Shown here piece after piece: positions 35,585 to 44,520 of a stretch of 64,000 nt of DNA. The notes under the pieces are model-generated. The model did not search any database, had not been told where the DNA came from, and was given only the letters and a program-made list of their open reading frames with translations. Made by a program: the position numbers and the translations under genes. How positions within the stretch are numbered: the first letter of the stretch is position 1; each line of letters begins with the position of its first letter. Source of the stretch: JAJRTA01 sp965603125 (GTDB lineage: Bacteria; Zixibacteria; MSB-5A5; GN15; FEB-12); the NCBI GenBank assembly GCA_965603125.1, contig CBFDBU010000001.1, forward strand, positions 223,403-287,402. The letters run 5' to 3'.

Positions 35585-36073
35585 CTAAAAGAGCGCCTTC
35601 ATCTTTGCGTAAGTGATGTGGCCCTCCTTGAACAGGAAGAAAAGCCAGGCGACCAGGCTCGTGAGAATACCACCGACGAGCGCCCGCGACCACAGAAGAT
35701 AGAGGAACTCGTCGCTGCGGGTGACGATCAGAACCAGCACGTTATGCATTAAAACGCCGCCCAAGATCAGCAACAGCTTGGCGCAGAGTGAGTCGAGGTT
35801 CAGTCGTTCGCGAACGTGAAAGGCCGTCAGGGCCAGGGCGGAGAGAATCAGCGCGTGCCAGCCCATGAGATCGGGCATCCCGGCCGCCATTACCACACCC
35901 GCCGCGAAGCCGAACCAGATCGATACCACCTGGGACTTGTAAATCGCCACCAGCAGCACCGCCAGGGCCGGCAGGTTGATGACGGCCGTATAGACCGTGA
36001 TGAGGTCGCTCGAAATCACCTCGTGCATCGCGATCAGAAACAAGTACAGTATGAACGGGATTATGCGCATCAC
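35585..36073 (-). CDS. mreD: Rod-shape-determining protein MreD
   Basis: A 162-residue membrane protein with about five hydrophobic segments, ATG overlapping the mreC stop as ATGA. MreD is poorly conserved in sequence; identification rests on length, topology and its place between mreC and mrdA. Confidence 0.85.
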   Translation of the reverse strand: MMRIIPFILYLFLIAMHEVISSDLITVYTAVINLPALAVLLVAIYKSQVVSIWFGFAAGVVMAAGMPDLMGWHALILSALALTAFHVRERLNLDSLCAKLLLILGGVLMHNVLVLIVTRSDEFLYLLWSRALVGGILTSLVAWLFFLFKEGHITYAKMKALF

Positions 36074-36852
36074 GGGGTTTCCGGCATGAGTACGAAAAGT
36101 TCCTCGAGAGAGTGGAAGTTGACCGCCGGCTCCAGTCTTACTTCGGAGTACGGCTTGTTTTCCGGTCGCGTGACCTTGCTCACGGTCCCCACTGTGAGAC
36201 CGGGCGGATAGACCCGGCCCAGCCCGGACGACAGAATGGTATCGCCGGGCTGTGCGATCCCCTGGTTGGGGAAATTGTCCAGGACCATCCCCTCCGAGAC
36301 CAGATAACGCACGATACCCATTTCGCGGCCGGACGCGACTCGAGCGGCCACTCGGTTCAGGGGATCGGTCAACAGTTGGACCTTAGCGTAACCGGGCATG
36401 ACTTCCTGAATCCGCCCCACCAGCCCGACCTGGTTTATGACCGGCTGCTGCACCTTGACCGAGTCGTCCAGACCGCGGTTGATGGTTGCCGAGATCGGCA
36501 TCTGGCCTCCGGTCACCGACACTACGGTGGCCGGCAGCAATCGGTAGCCGGGCAACTGCTCGAAACCGAGAATCGATCGCAGCCTGGCGTTCTCCCGGGC
36601 CGCTTCCTCAAGAAGCGACAGCTCGACCGATGACTTGGCGACCCAGGCTCTCAATTGGTCGTTCTCGGTGCTGACTGTCGCTACTTCGGTCAGCAGTTTC
36701 TTGATGTGGAAGAAGGGATAGTAAAACCCGTCGAGTATGACCTGGCTAACCAGCCCGTTGACGACCGGCTGCCCGATTATGAGCACAACAGCCAGTACGA
36801 GGACAGCAGCGAAGTGAGCATTGCGTACGCTCTTGTAAGACAGATAGGACAT
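36070..36852 (-). CDS. mreC: Rod-shape-determining protein MreC
   Basis: Periplasmic scaffold that activates PBP2-RodA. The 260 residues have one N-terminal membrane segment, a coiled-coil region (TVSTENDQLRAWV to EEAARENARLRSIL), and the two-barrel domain with NQVGLVGRIQEVMPGYAKVQLLTDP and GDTILSSGLGRVYPPGLTVG. No mreB is nearby, so it must be elsewhere in the genome. Confidence 0.95.
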   Translation of the reverse strand: MSYLSYKSVRNAHFAAVLVLAVVLIIGQPVVNGLVSQVILDGFYYPFFHIKKLLTEVATVSTENDQLRAWVAKSSVELSLLEEAARENARLRSILGFEQLPGYRLLPATVVSVTGGQMPISATINRGLDDSVKVQQPVINQVGLVGRIQEVMPGYAKVQLLTDPLNRVAARVASGREMGIVRYLVSEGMVLDNFPNQGIAQPGDTILSSGLGRVYPPGLTVGTVSKVTRPENKPYSEVRLEPAVNFHSLEELFVLMPETP

Positions 36853-36893
36853 CTTGGTCGTACCTCAATGGCATCCATGCCGGCCAGGTCGGT

Positions 36894-37346
36894 TCAGTCA
36901 AAAGCGTCCATCAGGGCCAGAACATCGCCCGGCGACGAGGCCTCCTGCAACCTGGTGCGGTTCTCCTCGGATTTCATCAGAAAGGACAGCCGCGCCATGA
37001 CGTTCAAGTGTGCCCCGATCGCGTCCTCGGGCGCCGCGATCAGAAAGAACAGGTGAACCGGCTTGTGATCCATGGCGTCAAACTCAACCCCTGAAGGACT
37101 TCGGCCAAAACCTATCACGATGCCCTTGACCGACCTGGTCTTGGCATGGGGAAAGGCTACACCGTACCCTACCCCGGTGGTGACCAGGTTCTCGCGTTCC
37201 CTGATGTCGACCAGGAGCTGATCCCGGTCCTTTACCATATTGGAGCGGGAGACCAGTTCCACCAACTCCTCAATCACCACGTCTTTGTCGTTTCCCTTGA
37301 GATTGAAGTCAACGAGACTTTCGTCGCAAAACTTGGAGAGCTTCAT
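36894..37346 (-). CDS. PTS IIA domain protein (fructose/nitrogen type)
   Basis: Stand-alone 150-residue EIIA of the PtsN/FruA type. The phosphorylatable histidine lies in GVAFPHAKT, followed by GVEFDAMDHKPVHLFFLIAAPED, the usual second half of the active site. With no sugar permease close by it is probably regulatory, as PtsN is. Its position between the Trm112-like gene and mreC suggests a link to envelope or growth control, but that is inference. Confidence 0.9.
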   Translation of the reverse strand: MKLSKFCDESLVDFNLKGNDKDVVIEELVELVSRSNMVKDRDQLLVDIRERENLVTTGVGYGVAFPHAKTRSVKGIVIGFGRSPSGVEFDAMDHKPVHLFFLIAAPEDAIGAHLNVMARLSFLMKSEENRTRLQEASSPGDVLALMDAFD

Positions 37347-37360
37347 GATTTACAATCCTG

Positions 37361-37528
37361 TCACAGTTTATCGGCCTCATCCGGGAGCAGCACGGGTATG
37401 TCATCGGTGATCCGATAGGCCAGCCGGCAGTTCCGGCAGACCAGACGGTTTTCTTCTTCCCGATAGTCCAGCTTGCCCTTGCACCTGGGGCAGGCCAGTT
37501 TTTCCAGCAATCTGTCCGGAAGTCTCAT
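37361..37528 (-). CDS. Trm112-like zinc-ribbon protein
   Basis: A 55-residue protein starting at ATG 37528 with AGAGG 7 nt upstream. It has CPRC and CRNC pairs (a four-cysteine zinc ribbon) and the signature LLEKLACPRCKGKL and AYRITDDIPVLLPDEA of the UPF0434/Trm112 family. Family members often activate methyltransferases or accompany glycan and lipid A genes. It starts 10 nt after accA. Confidence 0.9.
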   Translation of the reverse strand: MRLPDRLLEKLACPRCKGKLDYREEENRLVCRNCRLAYRITDDIPVLLPDEADKL

Positions 37529-37538
37529 AATTTGCCTC

Positions 37539-38501
37539 TCAACGTTCCTCGAACTCACCCATAACCCGGTACTTGGCCATCCGCTCGGACAAGAGTTGAT
37601 CGACGGGTATATCCTTGAGCTCATGGATCGCCTTTACGACTTCCGCCTTGACAAGCCGAGCTGCCTCTTCGGGGTCGGTGTGCGCTCCGCCCGCCGGTTC
37701 GGGGATGACTTTGTCGATGAGTTTCAGTTCCACGAGATCCTTTGACGTCGGGCGCAACGCCTCTGCTGCTTCCGCGGCATGAGCCGCGTCTCGCCAGAGA
37801 ATGGCGGCACAGGCTTCCGGTGAGATGACCGAATACCAGGCATACTCGAGCATCATCACGCGATCTCCCACGCCGATACCCAGCGCCCCGCCGGAGGCCC
37901 CCTCGCCGATGATGACAATCACAATAGGCACCTTGATCCGCGACATGTCCCTGATATTCATGGCAATGGCCTCCGCCTGGCCCCGCTCCTCCGCACCGAT
38001 TCCCGGAAACGCCCCCGGGGTGTCGATCAGCACCAGGATGGGGACATCGAACTTCTCGGCCAGACGAAAAAGCCGGAGCGCCTTGCGGTACCCCTCCGGA
38101 TGGGCCATTCCGAAATTGCGAGCGAGCTTCTGCTTCGTATCGCGTCCCTTCTGCTGACCTATTATCATCACCGGCACATCGTCTATGGTGGCGAACCCGC
38201 CCACCATCGCCCGGTCATCGGCGAAATTGCGATCCCCGTGCAACTCGACGAAATCGGTGGCGATAAGTCTGACATAGTCGAGGGTGTAGGGTCGCTTCGG
38301 GTGTCGGGCCAGTTGGACGATCTGCCAGCGGGTGAGCCCCGAATAGATCTCTTCGCGCAACCGTCTCAGCTTCTTTTCAAGGGAAACGATCTCTCCGTCA
38401 AGCTCGATGCTCTCCCCTATGGAGAAATCTTTCATATCGGAGATTTTCTTCTCCAACTCCATCAGGGGTCGCTCGAAATCCAGATAGGACCGCTCTGCCA
38501 T
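37539..38501 (-). CDS. accA: Acetyl-CoA carboxylase carboxyltransferase subunit alpha
   Basis: Transfers carboxyl from carboxybiotin to acetyl-CoA, the first step of fatty-acid synthesis, together with AccD (not in the window). The 320-residue protein shows the N-terminal helical region, DFVELHGDRNFADDRAMVGG, and the oxyanion/CoA segment IGEGASGGALGIGVGDRVMMLE. It is sandwiched between glycan and wall genes with 5-10 nt gaps. Confidence 0.96.
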   Translation of the reverse strand: MAERSYLDFERPLMELEKKISDMKDFSIGESIELDGEIVSLEKKLRRLREEIYSGLTRWQIVQLARHPKRPYTLDYVRLIATDFVELHGDRNFADDRAMVGGFATIDDVPVMIIGQQKGRDTKQKLARNFGMAHPEGYRKALRLFRLAEKFDVPILVLIDTPGAFPGIGAEERGQAEAIAMNIRDMSRIKVPIVIVIIGEGASGGALGIGVGDRVMMLEYAWYSVISPEACAAILWRDAAHAAEAAEALRPTSKDLVELKLIDKVIPEPAGGAHTDPEEAARLVKAEVVKAIHELKDIPVDQLLSERMAKYRVMGEFEER

Positions 38502-38506
38502 GTCTG

Positions 38507-39604
38507 TCAGACCTGCCTTCTTCCGTGTCCCGCCGCCTTTTCCGTTGATATCCCGCCGTTTCGCCGGCGGTGAGACAAACCGGCCACTAAGATAAAGAAC
38601 AGGGTAAGAATAACAACCATAAAAACCACCAGGAAGGCCAGCACGAGGATGCGATTCCAGAAGTACATCGCCAGCGCAAACAGGCCGAAGACAACACCCA
38701 GGGCATAGAAGACAAGCACCACCTGCCTCCGCGAAAACCCGGCCAGCGCCAGGAGATGAAACAGATGACGCCGGTCGGCTTTCATGACGCTTCGGCCCTT
38801 GATCAACCGACGTGTGAGCGACGACAGAGCTTCCAGAATCGGTACCCCGAGTACCAACAGGGGTACGTACAGCGCTGAGGCCGTGAACGACTTGAGGGGC
38901 ACGATCAGCGAGAACACGGCAAAGTAATAGCCGATCTGCATTGAACCGGAATCGCCCAGAAAAATCCGGGCGGGGTAACGATTATACAATAGAAAGACCG
39001 ACAGGAATCCGATCAGGGCATAGATGAACACCAGCACCCATCCCACCCCGTGAAGATGGCCGATGGCCAGCATTGTCAGGGCCGCAATCAGGGAGACTCC
39101 GGCCGCCAGGCCGTCAAGGCCGTCGATCAGGTTGACGGCGTTGGAGAGCCCGACAACCCAGAGCACGGTAATAACCGCCGAGGCGGCGCCGATTTCAATA
39201 CTGCCGAAGGGGGTGGTGAGAAGTTCGACGCGCAGTCCGGCCAGGTACAGGAGGAGTCCCACACTGACCTGCGCCGCCAGCTTGATCCAGGCCGAGAGCG
39301 GACAGAGATCATCAGCCAGACCGACCGCAACAATGATCAGCGCCCCTAAGAAAATGTAGAGTATTGAACCCGCGGGCTCCAGTGCGAAATCGGGAAAGAG
39401 CCTACTTGACACGAGGACGGTAATCCAGACGGCGGCAAACAGCGCGAGGCCGCCTACGATCGGCACCGGCCTTTTGTGACGCTTGTGACGACCCGGCATA
39501 TCCAGCAGTCGATACTTGTGCCCGATCTTTATCAACTGCCCGATAGTGAGAAAGCTGACAATCCAGGAGACCAGCATGGCGATCAGAATTGATGCGGCCG
39601 GCAT
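38507..39604 (-). CDS. Undecaprenyl-phosphate sugar-1-phosphate transferase (WecA/MraY family)
   Basis: Integral membrane enzyme that loads a HexNAc-1-phosphate on undecaprenyl phosphate, starting a surface polysaccharide. The 365 residues include the family motifs in order: VGLADDLCPL (Asp-Asp), NAVNLIDGLDGLAAG, FLGDSGSM and RRHLFHLL. The last favours WecA-like rather than MraY. About ten transmembrane segments. Confidence 0.92.
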   Translation of the reverse strand: MPAASILIAMLVSWIVSFLTIGQLIKIGHKYRLLDMPGRHKRHKRPVPIVGGLALFAAVWITVLVSSRLFPDFALEPAGSILYIFLGALIIVAVGLADDLCPLSAWIKLAAQVSVGLLLYLAGLRVELLTTPFGSIEIGAASAVITVLWVVGLSNAVNLIDGLDGLAAGVSLIAALTMLAIGHLHGVGWVLVFIYALIGFLSVFLLYNRYPARIFLGDSGSMQIGYYFAVFSLIVPLKSFTASALYVPLLVLGVPILEALSSLTRRLIKGRSVMKADRRHLFHLLALAGFSRRQVVLVFYALGVVFGLFALAMYFWNRILVLAFLVVFMVVILTLFFILVAGLSHRRRNGGISTEKAAGHGRRQV

Positions 39605-39607
39605 GGG

Positions 39608-40465
39608 CTACTTCCGTCCGCTCCGTTGCAGAGTGCCAATCACCAGTGTGAAAAGGAAGTTGACGGTCAGGATAAGAGGCAACACAAGCAGGGAGAAGCC
39701 GTTGGGGAGGTGTTTCAGAAAGTACTTCCACATGGAATTGTGGTGGAGCCAGCTTCGCCTGGTCCGTCCGGCGTCGCTGCCCCGGCCCCAGTCGTGCACG
39801 GCGCCGGCGGTCGGCACGAACAGGTTGACGTAACCCAGCGTACTGAGTCTCTTGCACAGGTCGGTATCCTCCATGTACATGAGAAAGCGCTGGTCAAACC
39901 CTTTCATCAGCATAAACAACGACCGCCGGATCAGCATCACCGTGGCCGCCACGGCCGGGACCGGCGTTGTTTCCTCGTAGTCGGGCAGCGTGTACAGCGT
40001 ATTCCGACCAAACAACCGCGACAGGACAGAGCCACGCGAAAAGACGATGTTGCCGATCGTGGGCAGCCGACGACAGGTCGGCTGGAATCCCCCATCGGGA
40101 TAACGCATTCTGCCTGCGACGGCCCCCGGCTTGTGATAGCTCTTCAGAGCCGCCAAAAGAGAACTCACAGCCCCACTGTCCAGCACTACGTCAGGATTCA
40201 GGAACAACAGGAACATGCCTTTGGCCGCCCGGGCGCCCCTGTTGCATGCGGTCGCAAAGCCCACGTTCTTCTTCAGAACCTGCACGCGGGCATCCGGGAA
40301 ATGACTGCGAACCAGCGGCGATGGATCTTCCGTCGAGTTGTTGTCCACCACCAGTAGTTCGTGGTCAATAGCGGCAACGGCTCGCAGGAGACCGGCCAGG
40401 CAACCGTCCAATGACGGCAGCGAGTTGCAGGTGACGACAATGACGGATACTATGTCCGTGGCCAA
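39608..40465 (-). CDS. Family 2 glycosyltransferase, rhamnosyltransferase-like
   Basis: GT-A enzyme of 285 residues: N-terminal nucleotide-binding strand VSVIVVTCNSLPSLDGCL, donor/metal site in FLNPDV, and the later MYMEDTDLCKRL segment common in WbbL-like enzymes. The C-terminus (about 255-280) is hydrophobic and may attach it to the membrane. Starts 3 nt after the next gene upstream in the cluster, probably co-translated with the WecA-like gene. Donor and acceptor sugars are unknown. Confidence 0.88.
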   Translation of the reverse strand: MATDIVSVIVVTCNSLPSLDGCLAGLLRAVAAIDHELLVVDNNSTEDPSPLVRSHFPDARVQVLKKNVGFATACNRGARAAKGMFLLFLNPDVVLDSGAVSSLLAALKSYHKPGAVAGRMRYPDGGFQPTCRRLPTIGNIVFSRGSVLSRLFGRNTLYTLPDYEETTPVPAVAATVMLIRRSLFMLMKGFDQRFLMYMEDTDLCKRLSTLGYVNLFVPTAGAVHDWGRGSDAGRTRRSWLHHNSMWKYFLKHLPNGFSLLVLPLILTVNFLFTLVIGTLQRSGRK

Positions 40466-40480
40466 AATGAAAAGCTCGAT

Positions 40481-41209
40481 TCAACCCAGTTTTCCGAACA
40501 TGGCTTTGATCCGCAGCCACCAGACCATCCAGATCGCCTCGCGCATGATCTTTTTCGACATCTTGGACTCACCGGCAGTGCGATCGACAAAAACAATCGG
40601 GATCTCCTTGATACGAAATCCCTTTTTCCAAACGCGCATCGACATCTCTATCTGAAAGGAATAGCCCGAGGAGCCGATGGCGTCCAGATCGATGGCTTCA
40701 AGCACCGGGCGCCGGAAACATTTGAAACCGCCGGTGGCGTCGCGCAGCGGCAGTCCGGAAATAACGCGGGTGTAAACGTTGGCGAAATAAGACAGCAGCA
40801 ATCGCGACATGGGCCAGTTGATAACGTTGACGCCGGAGATGTAACGGGATCCGATAACCAGGTCACAGTGCTGAATCTCGCGCAGGAAATCCTTGATGTA
40901 CTCCGGCCCGTGCGAAAAGTCGGCGTCCATCTCAAAGACGTATTCGTAGCCGCGTTCGATGGCCCACTTGAAACCGGCCACGTACGCCTGCCCCAGACCG
41001 TCTTTCATCTCGCGGTGCAGCACGTTGACTTTCTCTTCGTCGCGAGCCAGCCGGTCGGCGATCTCGCCGGTGCCGTCCGGGGAGTTATCGTCAACAATCA
41101 GGACGTTGATCCTGGGATCCAGCGGGAGCACCGCGTGTACGATCTTCTCTATGTTTTCGCGTTCATTATAGGTGGGGAAAATAATCAGGGCGCGCTGCGG
41201 GGGACTCAT
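40481..41209 (-). CDS. Polyprenol-phosphate mannosyltransferase-like enzyme (DPM1 type)
   Basis: Soluble GT2 of 242 residues that is expected to make polyprenyl-phosphate-hexose from NDP-hexose. It has ALIIFPTYNERENI, the DXD-like FEMDADFSHGPEYI, and ATGGFKCFRR, all characteristic of DPM1 and bacterial Ppm1 catalytic domains. No transmembrane domain. It could supply the donor for the GT-C-like membrane protein encoded upstream (42352-44520). Confidence 0.9.
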   Translation of the reverse strand: MSPPQRALIIFPTYNERENIEKIVHAVLPLDPRINVLIVDDNSPDGTGEIADRLARDEEKVNVLHREMKDGLGQAYVAGFKWAIERGYEYVFEMDADFSHGPEYIKDFLREIQHCDLVIGSRYISGVNVINWPMSRLLLSYFANVYTRVISGLPLRDATGGFKCFRRPVLEAIDLDAIGSSGYSFQIEMSMRVWKKGFRIKEIPIVFVDRTAGESKMSKKIMREAIWMVWWLRIKAMFGKLG

Positions 41210-41253
41210 TCAGATATGGCTTTCTCTATGTCGCATTTTGTTCAATTCCTGTC

Positions 41254-41400
41254 TCAACTGAGGACGCTCGCCCCGGAGAACGGCGAATGCCCGCCGTCAG
41301 TCTCGGGCGTTTCGAGCTCAGCATATTCTTCGCCCTTGTACTTTCCCGTAGTCTCCCCGGTTCCTGCCGGCGAGAGAAGCCGCGTGGTCAATGGGTTCAT
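41254..41400 (-). CDS. Possible 48-residue ORF coupled to the upstream glycosyltransferase
   Basis: An ATG at 41400 overlaps the stop of the preceding glycosyltransferase as ATGA and opens 48 codons before TGA. The product would be small, acidic in its middle (GEEYAELETPETDGG) and probably disordered. I recognise no family. The coupled start is the only positive evidence; it fills most of an otherwise empty 187-bp gap. Confidence 0.35.
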   Translation of the reverse strand: MNPLTTRLLSPAGTGETTGKYKGEEYAELETPETDGGHSPFSGASVLS

Positions 41401-42362
41401 TGGCCGGGTCTCTTCGGTTTTTCACCGGTCACGTTCTGCATTTTCTTGCGGAGGTCGGCCAGTTCCTCCTTGATGGCCGTCTGGCCTTCAGCCATGAAAC
41501 CCATTATGAAAAGCGCCATTCCCAGCCCGACCAGGAGCATCACCAGGTACAGGAGCGGCCGTTGACCTTCACCCACCATATACCTGAGGTAGAGCGCCCA
41601 GAAACCGACCAGTACTCCCAATGCGAACAGCATTGTCCCCAGCAACCCAAAGAAGAGGAGCGGCTTGCGAAGGAACGTCAACTGGAACTTCACCGCCAGC
41701 ATATCCAACACGCCCACCGGGATGCGCCAGAAGGTCGTGAACTTGGATCGTCCCCAGCTACGTTCATACACAGGAATCTTGACTTCCTCGATCCGGTACC
41801 CTTCGTCGGCAGCCAGCACCACCAGGTAGCGATGCCAGTCACGCCGCAGGAAAATGTTTTCGACCACTTCGCGGCGAAACGCCTTGCACGAATTCAGATC
41901 ATGCACCTTCAGGTTGAAGATCTTCCGGGCGGCCCAGTTGTAGATGGCCGAGACAAGTTGCTTTCCGTATTTGCCCTGCTTCCAGCCGGCGCACAGGTCG
42001 GCGCCATCGAGTATCGGCGCCACAAGCGATGGAATATCCTCCGGCACGAACTGAAGGTCGGCCGGATAGAAAACGAATATCTCTCCCCTGGCCGCCGTAA
42101 ACCCCGTCTGGAGGGCCTCTGTCAGACCCCGATTGTGCGGGTGGACGGCATAGCGTACGAAATCATACCTGCGGGCGGCTTCCTCGATTCTCTGCAGGGT
42201 GCCGTCGGTGGATCCGTCGTCAACGATGACCAGTTCCCCTTCAAACGGCGCGCCGGCGAGCATCTCGGAATAGAGCCGGCAGAGTTCAGCGATATTGCCC
42301 TCCTCGTTCATAGCGGGCACGATCGTCGATACCAGCACCGGGCGTTCTCCTTCAGCCGTCAA
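41397..42362 (-). CDS. Membrane-anchored GT2 glycosyltransferase (GtrB/ArnC-like)
   Basis: 321 residues: a GT-A domain (VSTIVPAMNEEGNI, IVDDGSTDGT, PADLQFVPEDIPSL, NSCKAFRREVVENIF) followed by two C-terminal transmembrane helices (about 225-285) separated by a short loop. This is the architecture of enzymes that form undecaprenyl-phosphate-sugars for periplasmic transfer. It overlaps the preceding gene by 11 nt. The C-terminal basic, polar end (LADLRKKMQNVTGEK) may be cytoplasmic. Confidence 0.9.
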   Translation of the reverse strand: MTAEGERPVLVSTIVPAMNEEGNIAELCRLYSEMLAGAPFEGELVIVDDGSTDGTLQRIEEAARRYDFVRYAVHPHNRGLTEALQTGFTAARGEIFVFYPADLQFVPEDIPSLVAPILDGADLCAGWKQGKYGKQLVSAIYNWAARKIFNLKVHDLNSCKAFRREVVENIFLRRDWHRYLVVLAADEGYRIEEVKIPVYERSWGRSKFTTFWRIPVGVLDMLAVKFQLTFLRKPLLFFGLLGTMLFALGVLVGFWALYLRYMVGEGQRPLLYLVMLLVGLGMALFIMGFMAEGQTAIKEELADLRKKMQNVTGEKPKRPGQ

Positions 42363-44520
42363 AGTCGGTTCCCTTCAGTTCGGCATAGGCCCTTTTCATC
42401 TTCTCCACGTGAGGCGCATACCTCAGAGCGTGCTCGAAGTAGTCGATGCCTCCGGTCTTATACCGTACATCCCCGGTGGCGTCGAACCGATCCTTGTAGA
42501 ACACAGCCAATCTGGAATAAAGATTGTAGTTTGTAGGTGAAAACTCAACAGCTTTTTTGAAAAGGACTTCCGCCTCTTCGAAGTGGCCCGCCTTCTCCGC
42601 CCGTTCCGCAAGCATCAACGGCCCGGATATGCTGTGCGGGTGATCCCGCACCCATTCCATGGCATACTGGTCGGCCCGCGCCACAGAGTCCGCCCGGTAA
42701 TAGTCGAGCGCCAGTTCAAAAGCGGATCGCCGGTACCCGCCGGCCTGCTGGTTGTTGGTGTGGCCGGCGATCCGAAACAGGCGCACTTTCTTCAGCCTGA
42801 CATGATACGTACACAGATGCGTTGCCGCACCCATCAGATACGGGTAATCGTTCCGCGCCCGCGCTTCATTCCCCTTGTCGAGCAGTAGGTGCGTTACGGG
42901 GAAACGGTCAAACAACTCGCGATCAACATGAACCACGCCGAACATGTGTATGACCGCCCCCAACTTGCTGGCTACCGCGAATTCGGATGCGTATGGCCCG
43001 GAAAGCACGGCTTCGGGTGACAGAATCATCTCCAGATCGCGGGCATTGTCACGGGCGGTGAATGTCGGCTTACGCCACCAATCGCCGTAATCGACAAATC
43101 CGCTGCCGACAACCCAGGCAATCACGGCAATCACCACGACTTTGCCCACCAGTGGCGCCCGCGGCAACCGGCTCGCCCGGTATAATCTTATCACCACACC
43201 CGCGCCGGCGGTTACGACGGCGGCGAGCAACATCATCAGGTATTTCCTGTCCTCGAAAGCAAACTCGAAACCGAGCTGATCCATCAGGGCGGAATAGCCC
43301 TGGGACACGACGACCAGGAACAAGGGAAAACTGAGCGGATAGAACAACCACGGCGTACGACTGTTGTCGGGCGTCCGCCACTGCCTCCACAACATGGTCA
43401 GGATCACTGCCGCGGCGCCACAAAACGGGTAGATCAAGACCAACTGGTAGCGCAGCGGGCGGTAGTTCCAGATCATCAGAGAACCGTAGAACGCTACAAT
43501 GGCGGCCGCCACAAAAATGTGTCCGCCGTTGAATGACCCAAAACCTTCCTTCCATGATCGGCGTCGGGAAACATGATACAAGATCATGCACAGCATAATC
43601 GCCCCCAGAACGGCCACAACCCACATACGCGGGAAGAAATTGGACTCGAACCCGAACGACACCAGGCTCCAGATGAAGTCACCCACCGACTGCAGCCCGT
43701 CCGGTGGCCCATAAAGCCCAATCGCCTGCTCACTCACGTACCCGGTAACTCGTGAGGGTGACGGCAGGTAACTGAAAACCAGCCAGACTAAGGTCATCAA
43801 GGCGAAGCCGGCGGCAAACAGGATCGGTTTTGCGGCTCTGCCCCGGCGTGAGGCGGTGTCCTCGTGCACGTAATGATACACCAGAAAGCAGGCAAACGGA
43901 AACAGAAACGGCAGCCCGATTATCTTGCCGAAAAAGATGGAGACAGCCAGAGATATCCCTGCCAGAAGATGGCCCCATCCACCCCGATAGTGGGTGAGCA
44001 GGAATATCGCCAGGGCGCCGTAGAAGAACATCGCGTGCTCTAGAAACGGCAGACGACCATAGAAAAGCTGATTGAAATCAAAGAGAATGAGCACCAGGAA
44101 GAACAGACCCGTTCGCATTCCGGCAACCTTCCTGAGAAAAAGGAAGAAGAACAACACACCGCCGAACGAATAGAGAAGCCCGACCAGATGGGATTGCCCC
44201 AGGCCGACTCCAAACAGCTTGAAGACCACTACCGCGAGCAGAGTGACGGCGGATTTGAGAAAGAGCACAAACCGGTCTTCGTGGTATGGATTGATATCCC
44301 CCGACTGAACGTACATTTTGGCGAACAGGGTATACTGTGAGGGATCAGTGTATACGCTGGATGATTCCGACAAACCCAGCGGCGGATCAGCATCAAGGTG
44401 CCACACGCGCACCAGGAAAAGCAGGGTCAGAAGACAGATCGCTACCGCAGCACCGAACGGCAACCCGGTCGTTTTCCCGTCATGAGCGCTCAAAGAACTC
44501 CCGTATCTTCCCAGCCACAT
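42352..44520 (-). CDS. GT-C-like membrane protein with C-terminal TPR region
   Basis: 722 residues. Residues 1 to about 480 contain around a dozen hydrophobic segments, with an early periplasmic loop after the first helix, resembling the dolichyl-phosphate mannosyltransferase (PMT/ArnT) superfamily. The soluble C-terminus carries TPR-like helices (ERAEKAGHFEEAEVLFKKAV and following). Probably transfers a sugar from a polyprenyl carrier to a protein or glycan in the periplasm, fed by the neighbouring GT2 genes. The start at 44520 overlaps the next gene upstream by 41 nt, so a later start remains possible. Confidence 0.75.
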   Translation of the reverse strand: MWLGRYGSSLSAHDGKTTGLPFGAAVAICLLTLLFLVRVWHLDADPPLGLSESSSVYTDPSQYTLFAKMYVQSGDINPYHEDRFVLFLKSAVTLLAVVVFKLFGVGLGQSHLVGLLYSFGGVLFFFLFLRKVAGMRTGLFFLVLILFDFNQLFYGRLPFLEHAMFFYGALAIFLLTHYRGGWGHLLAGISLAVSIFFGKIIGLPFLFPFACFLVYHYVHEDTASRRGRAAKPILFAAGFALMTLVWLVFSYLPSPSRVTGYVSEQAIGLYGPPDGLQSVGDFIWSLVSFGFESNFFPRMWVVAVLGAIMLCMILYHVSRRRSWKEGFGSFNGGHIFVAAAIVAFYGSLMIWNYRPLRYQLVLIYPFCGAAAVILTMLWRQWRTPDNSRTPWLFYPLSFPLFLVVVSQGYSALMDQLGFEFAFEDRKYLMMLLAAVVTAGAGVVIRLYRASRLPRAPLVGKVVVIAVIAWVVGSGFVDYGDWWRKPTFTARDNARDLEMILSPEAVLSGPYASEFAVASKLGAVIHMFGVVHVDRELFDRFPVTHLLLDKGNEARARNDYPYLMGAATHLCTYHVRLKKVRLFRIAGHTNNQQAGGYRRSAFELALDYYRADSVARADQYAMEWVRDHPHSISGPLMLAERAEKAGHFEEAEVLFKKAVEFSPTNYNLYSRLAVFYKDRFDATGDVRYKTGGIDYFEHALRYAPHVEKMKRAYAELKGTDFDG

